From Oscillospiraceae bacterium (lineage in GTDB: Bacteria > Bacillota_A > Clostridia > Oscillospirales > Oscillospiraceae), in NCBI GenBank assembly GCA_017537045.1, contig JAFYLN010000071.1, positions 1-17,614 on the forward strand: a stretch of 17,614 nucleotides of DNA, read 5' to 3'. The notes under the pieces were generated by a model that worked only from the letters and a program-made list of their open reading frames with translations, did no database searches and was not told where the DNA came from. Shown here in pieces: positions 13,657 to 17,614 of this stretch (within the stretch, counting starts at the first letter, position 1; the number at the start of each line of letters is the position of its first letter). The position numbers and the translations under genes are program-made.

Positions 13657-13834
13657 AAATTGATGTTTGTCGTACCCTGTAGGGTGGATAGCGTAGGGGC
13701 GACCATTGGTCGCCCGCGTAGTAAAATGTTACGATTTCGCCGAAAACCAATGCGAATACGTTGAATTCTAGCGCACGGGCGGCGGGTCGCCGCCCCTACA
13801 TTCATAATCGGAACGGAATGACAAACTGAAATTT
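13657..13834 (+). repeat. 178-bp interspersed hairpin repeat, copy 3 (dusB leader, divergent)
   Basis: Same family and orientation as copy 1, but with more substitutions. The ends now read GTTTGTC on both sides instead of GTTTATC, and the inverted repeat extends outward to GTCAAATT (13654-13837). The left internal hairpin is GGGCGACC-ATT-GGTCGCCC, and the right one GGGCGGCG-GGT-CGCCGCCC. The changes keep every stem paired. The element lies between a candidate promoter and the dusB start, matching the arrangement at the sirtuin gene. Confidence 0.87.
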
Positions 13835-13840
13835 GACTTT

Positions 13841-13869
13841 ATACTATCACATCGGGAAAGGAAGTGCAA
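13841..13869 (-). promoter_or_regulatory. Candidate promoter of dusB
   Basis: Minus-strand TTGCAC (13864-13869), 17 bp, then TAGTAT (13841-13846). It lies between the upstream gene's stop and repeat copy 3, so the repeat would be in the dusB leader. The match is moderate. Confidence 0.4.
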
Positions 13870-13870
13870 G

Positions 13871-14122
13871 TCAGAGAATTGCAGTCAGCAGCCACACAAA
13901 TGCCGTTGCCAGCGCGCCGCCGCAGGCCCAGACCGGGCCGTAAAGATAGAGCTTTCGCTTCTTCTGTGGTCTCCGGATGATCTGCTGTGCTTCTTTCAGC
14001 AGCGCTTCTTCCGTAATCCCCTGTCCAACCGCCTCATCTTTGAGAATAAAGATTGCCTGCTCAAAGAGTTTCGGATCAGGGCTGTGGACAACAATAACCT
14101 GACGGGATACACCTTTTACCAT
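13871..14122 (-). CDS. Small protein with one C-terminal membrane segment, unknown function
   Basis: The 83-residue protein has a soluble N-terminal part, VSRQVIVVHSPDPKLFEQAI then FILKDEAVGQGITEEALLKE, a basic patch RRPQKKRK (about 51-58), and a hydrophobic end GPVWACGGALATAFVWLLTA that should anchor it in the membrane with the N terminus inside. AAAGGAGG precedes the start. The N-terminal pattern seems familiar from conserved clostridial proteins of unknown role, not checked. It follows the terminator of the ECF module and its own promoter was not clear. Confidence 0.75.
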   Translation of the reverse strand: MVKGVSRQVIVVHSPDPKLFEQAIFILKDEAVGQGITEEALLKEAQQIIRRPQKKRKLYLYGPVWACGGALATAFVWLLTAIL

Positions 14123-14175
14123 AGGGATTCCTCCTTTTACCGGAAGTTTACCCTGCTGGAAAAGATTTCATACAG

Positions 14176-14199
14176 AAAAGGGGTCTTTCGACCCCTTTT
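14176..14199 (-). terminator. Terminator of the ECF sigma module
   Basis: AAAAGGGGTC and GACCCCTTTT form a 10-bp stem with a GAAA loop on the minus strand, ending in TTTT, 3 bases after the stop of the 409-aa gene. The stem's symmetry allows use from either strand. Confidence 0.88.
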
Positions 14200-14202
14200 C
14201 CT

Positions 14203-15432
14203 TTACATCACATAATCGCTGGTGTTTACCATTTTGGTATTCAGCAGTTCCTTTGCACCACCGAGAACGCCCTTGATCATATCCCCGATACCCAAATTGT
14301 CTCCGCCGCTCTGGCCGATGGACATCACATCCTCGCTGACTGCCGCCACGGCTGCCTCCTGCTCAGGACTGCACTTGATTTCCAGACAGTCGCTGAAATT
14401 AAGCCGCTCCAGAATCAGATCATTGGGAATATCCTCATCCAGTGTGACCTTCATGCAGTCAGAAACACTGATCCCCTCAGGTTCCTGTTCAATCAGCCAT
14501 TTGCTCAGCTTCAGCACCATCTTATCTTCGATATGGCGGCCCCTGGGCTTTTTCAGCAGCTTTACTTCACCGGAGATTTCCGTCAATGCTGCCATCAGCT
14601 GCATTTTCAAGCTTTCGGACACTACCGCATCACCGCGGACATTCAGGTACTCCAGCTGCGCAAGCACCTGTGCTGCGTCTTCCGTTACCTTCAGATCTCC
14701 AATGACATACAGCTTTGTGCCGTACTTTTTCAGGGTCAGTTCACTCAGCTCCACATCATCCGTAATGACTGCCGTGCCATCGGGAACGATGACGATATCC
14801 GCTTTCTCATCGATCAGGCCGATCATTGCCTCCACCTTGGATTCAGCAATGATTACTTCCTTTGCCGAGAAGCTGGCACCTTTCTTTTCCAGCACTGCTG
14901 CGTCCAGCTGGGGATCCACCATGATCATCCGCTTGGCAGACCAGTACAGGCTGTTCTTTGCGCGCAACGCGAAGAGACGGTCAATGACCGCATTGCGCTT
15001 CAAGACGATGGCATCGTCGGGATAGCAGGTAGTAGAGCCATTTACAGTCATCTTTGCAAGATAGGCGCTGACACTTTCCGGGCAGGACACAGAGCCGTTG
15101 ACGTGAATGCCCACATAGTGTTCCAGCACTTTCTGCGTATCGGGTCCAATGGTCAAAGAGCCATTCACCGTCAAATAGCGCTTTCCGGTAGGCGTATCGG
15201 TGCTTTTGATCTGCGCGGAACCGTTGACGGAGCTGATCTGAACATCTGCGTCCAGCTCCATCACAGTTGCACAGTTCATTACCACGCCGTAGCGGTTCAG
15301 CAGTTCCTTTGTTTCAGGGCTGACTAAAACGGCAGCAGCGTTGATCGCAATAGTTTCATAGGCCGCCAGCGTTTCCTCAGTAACTTTGCGTGCATCACAA
15401 TTCGCGCAGTTGATTACCATTTTCTTTCCCAT
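14203..15432 (-). CDS. Protein with four VNGS repeats encoded after an ECF sigma factor, unknown function
   Basis: The 409-residue protein starts MGKKMVINCANCDARKV, with a CxxC pair (C9/C12). Four VNGS turns follow at about 69, 89, 111 and 130, spaced 19-22 residues: SVNGSAQI, TVNGSLTI, HVNGSVSC, TVNGSTTC. More strand-turn units continue to about 300, as in VIGDLKVTEDAAQVLAQLEY and LNVRGDAVVS. This suggests a beta-solenoid or polymer-like fold, similar in spirit to bactofilin or DUF4097 proteins, but no family was recognised. There is no signal peptide or membrane helix. A glycine-rich helix and MVNTSDYVM end the protein. The start at 15432 has GGAGG 8 bases upstream. It lies 16 bases after the sigma gene and should be its co-regulated partner. 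Confidence 0.85.
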   Translation of the reverse strand: MGKKMVINCANCDARKVTEETLAAYETIAINAAAVLVSPETKELLNRYGVVMNCATVMELDADVQISSVNGSAQIKSTDTPTGKRYLTVNGSLTIGPDTQKVLEHYVGIHVNGSVSCPESVSAYLAKMTVNGSTTCYPDDAIVLKRNAVIDRLFALRAKNSLYWSAKRMIMVDPQLDAAVLEKKGASFSAKEVIIAESKVEAMIGLIDEKADIVIVPDGTAVITDDVELSELTLKKYGTKLYVIGDLKVTEDAAQVLAQLEYLNVRGDAVVSESLKMQLMAALTEISGEVKLLKKPRGRHIEDKMVLKLSKWLIEQEPEGISVSDCMKVTLDEDIPNDLILERLNFSDCLEIKCSPEQEAAVAAVSEDVMSIGQSGGDNLGIGDMIKGVLGGAKELLNTKMVNTSDYVM

Positions 15433-15448
15433 AACTGTTTCCTCCATT

Positions 15449-15913
15449 TTATTCTTCTATCATATTTTTCAAGATTTTTCGGCTCCGGGACAGCTTCGCC
15501 CGGATGGTTCCGGTGGGCATTCCCAGCATTTCAGAAATCTCCGAAGCGTTATACCCCTCCATGTAGCGCAGGGTGAAGAGCATCTGATCCTCCGGTGTTA
15601 GTTTTTGTAGAATCAGTTCCGTTTCTGTTTGCTGGATTCCCGGGTCCAGATATGCGGCATCTTCCTCAAGCTGTTGCAAGTATCCTGCTTCCAGAACAGC
15701 CCGGCGGTAACGGTCGTACAGAAGATTTTTCATAGTCCGGTAGAGCCAGGCGCGGCGCTGGTTGGAGCCCAGTTCCTCAAAGGTATCTGCATTTTGCAGC
15801 GCCTTCAAAAAGGTTTCCTGCACCAGATCCTCCGCCAGTTCTTTGTCACGGCAGGCACCCATGCAGTATTTCAGCAGCTCCGGATAATGCCGCTCATATA
15901 TTTCATCCCACAT
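15449..15913 (-). CDS. ECF-type RNA polymerase sigma factor
   Basis: The 154-residue protein has only sigma regions 2 and 4. Region 2 includes ELAEDLVQETFLKALQNADT and RRAWLYRTMKNLLYDRYRR (about 25-71), which melt and bind the -10. Region 4 is LTPEDQMLFTLRYMEGYNAS with ISEMLGMPTGTIRAKLSRSR (about 105-146), which reads the -35. An ECF-style promoter lies directly upstream, so it probably activates itself. No transmembrane anti-sigma gene is nearby; the candidates for control are the 35-aa peptide upstream and the VNGS-repeat protein downstream. The start has a run of six Gs about 5-10 bases upstream. Confidence 0.95.
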   Translation of the reverse strand: MWDEIYERHYPELLKYCMGACRDKELAEDLVQETFLKALQNADTFEELGSNQRRAWLYRTMKNLLYDRYRRAVLEAGYLQQLEEDAAYLDPGIQQTETELILQKLTPEDQMLFTLRYMEGYNASEISEMLGMPTGTIRAKLSRSRKILKNMIEE

Positions 15914-15936
15914 ACACGCCCCCCTTTCTATCTGGA

Positions 15937-15963
15937 TAACGGATAAGAATATGAAAGTGTTGC
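15937..15963 (-). promoter_or_regulatory. ECF-type promoter A, in front of the sigma gene
   Basis: Minus-strand GCAACACTTT (15954-15963), 12 bases, then CGTTA (15937-15941) in CGTTATCCAGATAG. The AAC -35 motif and CGT -10 motif, about 17 bases apart, are the standard ECF layout. The same pattern with identical spacing occurs at 16099-16125, while the bases between differ. This indicates selected binding sites and autoregulation. Confidence 0.8.
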
Positions 15964-15965
15964 GT

Positions 15966-16073
15966 TCATCTTAAAATATTTCTCAGAAAATAGTCATCAT
16001 AATAGACTTCACGCCGCAATGCTTCCACACGATCCCATTGGATTCTCCAACGCAGTTTGTTTTTCTTTTTCAT
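15966..16073 (-). CDS. 35-residue basic peptide encoded before the ECF sigma gene
   Basis: The frame reads MKKKNKLRWRIQWDRVEALR, then REVYYDDYFLRNILR and a stop. It has GGGGG about 8 bases before the start and its own ECF-type promoter (16099-16125), so it is likely expressed. The peptide is strongly basic at the N terminus and predicted helical. It has no membrane segment. Its position suggests a role in the sigma circuit, for example as a small regulator or anti-sigma-like binder, but nothing shows this directly. It is too short for a family match by eye. Confidence 0.6.
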   Translation of the reverse strand: MKKKNKLRWRIQWDRVEALRREVYYDDYFLRNILR

Positions 16074-16098
16074 GTGAATTGCCCCCTTTCTGTCTGGA

Positions 16099-16125
16099 TA
16101 ACGAAGAAAGAGGGCAAAGTGTTGC
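16099..16125 (-). promoter_or_regulatory. ECF-type promoter B, in front of the 35-residue peptide gene
   Basis: Minus-strand GCAACACTTT (16116-16125), 12 bases, CGTTA (16099-16103) continuing CGTTATCCAGACAGAAAG. It matches promoter A base for base outside the spacer except one T/C change, and the following AGAAAGGGGG is also shared. It begins 1-2 bases after the ttcA-like stop. It would drive the peptide, sigma and VNGS genes together. Confidence 0.8.
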
Positions 16126-16126
16126 A

Positions 16127-16864
16127 TTATTGCACTTTGGGTCGTTTATATCTTCCATGGGGCTCCCATTCCGGCAGGGGATACCGCTGCATGGCACCGA
16201 AGATGCGGTCTTTCAGATCGGGATAGGTCTGGGACAGGCCGTATACCAGTTTCTTGACCTCTTCCCGTTTGGTTTCCTTATCCACAGGGCAGCGGTTTTC
16301 AATAACGGGCAGATTCATTCGCCTTGCAAAATTGTCCACCGTCTTTTCATGGATATAGAGCATGGGACGAATCTGGGTGATGCCGGTTCGGTCCAGATCG
16401 GTCACAGGCTGGAAACAGCCGATACGGCCTTCAAACAGCAGGTTCATCACAAAGGTCTCCACCGCATCGTCATAGTGATGACCCAGCGCCAGCTTATTGA
16501 AACCCTTGTCGAGAATTGCCTGATTCAGCGCACCTCGCCGCATCTTGGCGCACATGGAGCAGGGGTTCTTCTCCTTGCGGTGTTCAAAGATGATGGGCGC
16601 AATTTCCGTTTTGACGATGGTATAAGGTATGTTCCATTCGTCGCAGAGCTTTCGGATGGGGGTATAGTCCATGCCCAGACCCATATCGATGGTGACAGCC
16701 TCCAGCTCAAAGGATTTATTGAAATATTTCTTTAAAGCAGCAAGCAGAACCAGCAAAACAAGGCTGTCCTTACCACCGGAAACACCGACTGCGATCCTGT
16801 CGCCTTCTTTAATCATATTATAATCATCCACACAGCGGCGGACGAGTCCCGTCATCTTCTGCAT
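16127..16864 (-). CDS. ttcA: TtcA-family tRNA thiolation enzyme (PP-loop ATPase)
   Basis: TtcA-type proteins activate a tRNA base with ATP and insert sulfur, using an iron-sulfur cluster. The 245-residue product has the PP-loop SGGKDS (29-34), a CxxC pair in PCSMCAKMRRG (C102/C105), LALGHHYDDAVETF (about 125-138) and a third cysteine in ENRCPVDKETKR (C192). Three cysteines of this type bind the cluster. Whether the target is C32 (2-thiocytidine) or another position is not decided, because Firmicute members vary. The start has GGAGG 9 bases upstream. It diverges from rplM. Its stop directly abuts ECF promoter B; only a T-poor CAAAGTG/CACTTTG stem lies there, so some read-through is likely. Confidence 0.88.
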   Translation of the reverse strand: MQKMTGLVRRCVDDYNMIKEGDRIAVGVSGGKDSLVLLVLLAALKKYFNKSFELEAVTIDMGLGMDYTPIRKLCDEWNIPYTIVKTEIAPIIFEHRKEKNPCSMCAKMRRGALNQAILDKGFNKLALGHHYDDAVETFVMNLLFEGRIGCFQPVTDLDRTGITQIRPMLYIHEKTVDNFARRMNLPVIENRCPVDKETKREEVKKLVYGLSQTYPDLKDRIFGAMQRYPLPEWEPHGRYKRPKVQ

Positions 16865-16902
16865 TGTTGGTTTTCCTCCAAAAATATATTAAAATGGGAT
16901 GC

Positions 16903-16942
16903 GAGCATTTAAGAGCATTCAAGAGCATTTAAGAGTATTTTA
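16903..16942 (+). repeat. Four tandem 10-bp repeats upstream of rplM
   Basis: GAGCATTTAA, GAGCATTCAA, GAGCATTTAA and GAGTATTTTA run head to tail. The period of 10 bp is about one helical turn, so the A/T steps face the same side. The array starts 38 bases upstream of the ttcA-like start codon, and its other end is 40 bases from the rplM -35. A separate TTTTCAGA/TCTGAAAA stem lies at 16956-16976. Confidence 0.85.
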
Positions 16943-16982
16943 AAGTTTATTCCGGTTTTCAGAAAATTTCTGAAAATTAGTG

Positions 16983-17011
16983 TTGACAATTGATTTTATA
17001 TATGGTATAAA
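16983..17011 (+). promoter_or_regulatory. Sigma-A promoter of rplM-rpsI
   Basis: TTGACA (16983-16988), 17 bp, then TATAAA (17006-17011), in AT-rich DNA. The leader from here to the start codon is about 75 nt. Confidence 0.88.
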
Positions 17012-17017
17012 AATCAA

Positions 17018-17046
17018 GCGTTTTGAAGACATTGTACTTCAAACGC
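17018..17046 (+). ncRNA. rplM leader hairpin, candidate L13 autoregulatory leader
   Basis: GCGTTTTGAAG pairs with CTTCAAACGC across an 8-base loop, with one bulged base, directly after the promoter. Firmicute rplM genes often carry an L13 leader RNA bound by the ribosomal protein to limit its own synthesis. Position and size fit, but the Rfam consensus was not compared. Confidence 0.45.
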
Positions 17047-17089
17047 CTGAATTTGTCAAAAATAAATTACCATATTTGGAGGAAGTATC

Positions 17090-17518
17090 ATGTCCACTAC
17101 CCTGCTGAAGAAGGAGACCCTGGAGCGCAAGTGGTACATCATCGATGCAGCCGGTAAGCCCCTGGGTCGTACCGCCGTCGAAGCCGCTAACATCCTGCGT
17201 GGCAAGCACAAGGTCGATTTCACCCCCAATGTTGACTGCGGTGACTTCGTCATCATCATCAACACCGACAAGGCTGTTCTGACTGGCAAGAAGCTGGATC
17301 AGAAGTCCTACTACCGCGTTTCCGGCTGGATCGGCGGTCTGAAGGAAACCAAGGCTCGCACCATGATGGAAAACCGCTCCGACTATGCTATGGAGCTGGC
17401 TGTCAAGGGCATGCTGCCCAAGAACACCCTGGGCAAGCACGCTATGACCCGTCTGCACCTGTACAAGGGCGCCGAGCATCCCCACGCTGCTCAGAAGCCC
17501 GAAGCTTGGACCCTGTAA
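17090..17518 (+). CDS. rplM: 50S ribosomal protein L13
   Basis: L13 is an early-assembly protein of the large subunit. The 142-residue product includes [32 protein letters not shown], the GWIGGLKE segment, [13 protein letters not shown] and [17 protein letters not shown]. All are standard L13 sequence and the length is normal. GGAGG lies 9 bases upstream of the ATG. Codon use is highly biased. rpsI follows 17 bases later, the usual pair. Confidence 0.98.
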   Translation: MSTTLLKKETLERKWYIIDAAGKPLGRTAVEAANILRGKHKVDFTPNVDCGDFVIIINTDKAVLTGKKLDQKSYYRVSGWIGGLKETKARTMMENRSDYAMELAVKGMLPKNTLGKHAMTRLHLYKGAEHPHAAQKPEAWTL

Positions 17519-17535
17519 TTTGGAGGTAACTTAGA

Positions 17536-17614
17536 ATGTACGAGAGCAAGAAGAAGTATTTTTACGGCACCGGCCGTCGTAAGTCCTCCGTTGCCCGTGT
17601 TCGCGTTTACGAGA
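17536..17614 (+). CDS. rpsI: 30S ribosomal protein S9 (5' end only)
   Basis: The first 26 codons are present: MYESKKKYFYGTGRRKSSVA then RVRVYE, cut by the window edge. YGTGRRKSSVARVR is the S9 N-terminal signature. TGGAGG precedes the start, inside the short gap after rplM. Confidence 0.96.
   Translation, partial: MYESKKKYFYGTGRRKSSVARVRVYE

Noticed and set aside
12555..13682. 375-codon plus-strand frame opposite dusB
   Set aside because: Antisense shadow with no ribosome binding site or recognisable domain.
13632..13805. N-terminal extension of dusB
   Set aside because: It also runs through a repeat copy; Dus homology begins at the ATG at 13631.
14222..15327. Two long plus-strand frames opposite the VNGS-repeat gene
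   Set aside because: The minus-strand frame has a proper start, ribosome binding site and operon position; the plus frames are Ser/Ile- and His/Gln-rich shadows.
16903..16942. Tandem repeat as a CRISPR array
   Set aside because: Units are 10 bp and contiguous with no spacers, and there are no cas genes.

Overview
The window looks like chromosomal DNA from a Gram-positive gut-type clostridium, most likely in or near the Oscillospiraceae/Ruminococcaceae. The evidence is the Firmicute gene order ylxM-ffh-rpsP-khpA-rimM-trmD, strong GGAGG-type ribosome binding sites, sigma-A promoters with 17-bp spacing, a small LRR_5/zinc-ribbon surface-type protein, an ECF sigma factor, and fairly high GC with codon-optimised ribosomal genes. 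The genus cannot be fixed from sequence reading alone. No phage, CRISPR array, tRNA or rRNA was seen.

Layout. 1-137 is a hairpin-rich stretch that may be the end of an IS200/IS605-type element. It abuts a sirtuin gene (minus strand, 140-853). A 177-bp repeat (copy 1) lies in the sirtuin leader. 1082-5377 (minus) is the SRP/ribosome-maturation operon, driven by a perfect consensus promoter and ending in a GNAT gene and a terminator; it is interrupted by a structured 237-bp gap between khpA and rimM. 5404-7114 holds a GNAT/membrane-protein pair diverging from a zinc-ribbon LRR protein, with two promoters sharing one palindromic -35. 7221-7566 is a small, codon-optimised orphan gene. 7568-10809 is a translationally coupled znuA-znuC-znuB zinc importer followed by trmO. 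10826-11448 is a small regulator locus: an HTH gene fragment, an intact HTH gene and a divergent 59-aa gene. Repeat copy 2 separates this from an exported M23 peptidase. The start region of that peptidase lies in a hairpin just after dusB. Repeat copy 3 lies in the dusB leader. 13871-16125 (minus) contains a small tail-anchored-looking protein and an ECF sigma module. 16127-16864 is a TtcA-family gene, divergent from rplM-rpsI at the right edge.

How the parts work together. Many genes serve translation or tRNA modification (ffh, rpsP, rimM, trmD, trmO, dusB, ttcA-like, rplM, rpsI). The two most notable systems are these. (1) An ECF sigma module has two nearly identical promoter copies (GCAACACTTT-N12-CGTTATCCAGA). 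One sits before a 35-aa basic peptide gene and one before the sigma gene itself; no membrane anti-sigma factor is visible and the sigma gene is followed by a 409-residue protein with four VNGS repeats. (2) Three copies of a ~177-bp hairpin repeat with matched terminal inverted repeats are present. In two of them the element occupies the same place and orientation in a 5' leader, between a promoter and the ribosome binding site, and its stems keep pairing despite sequence change.
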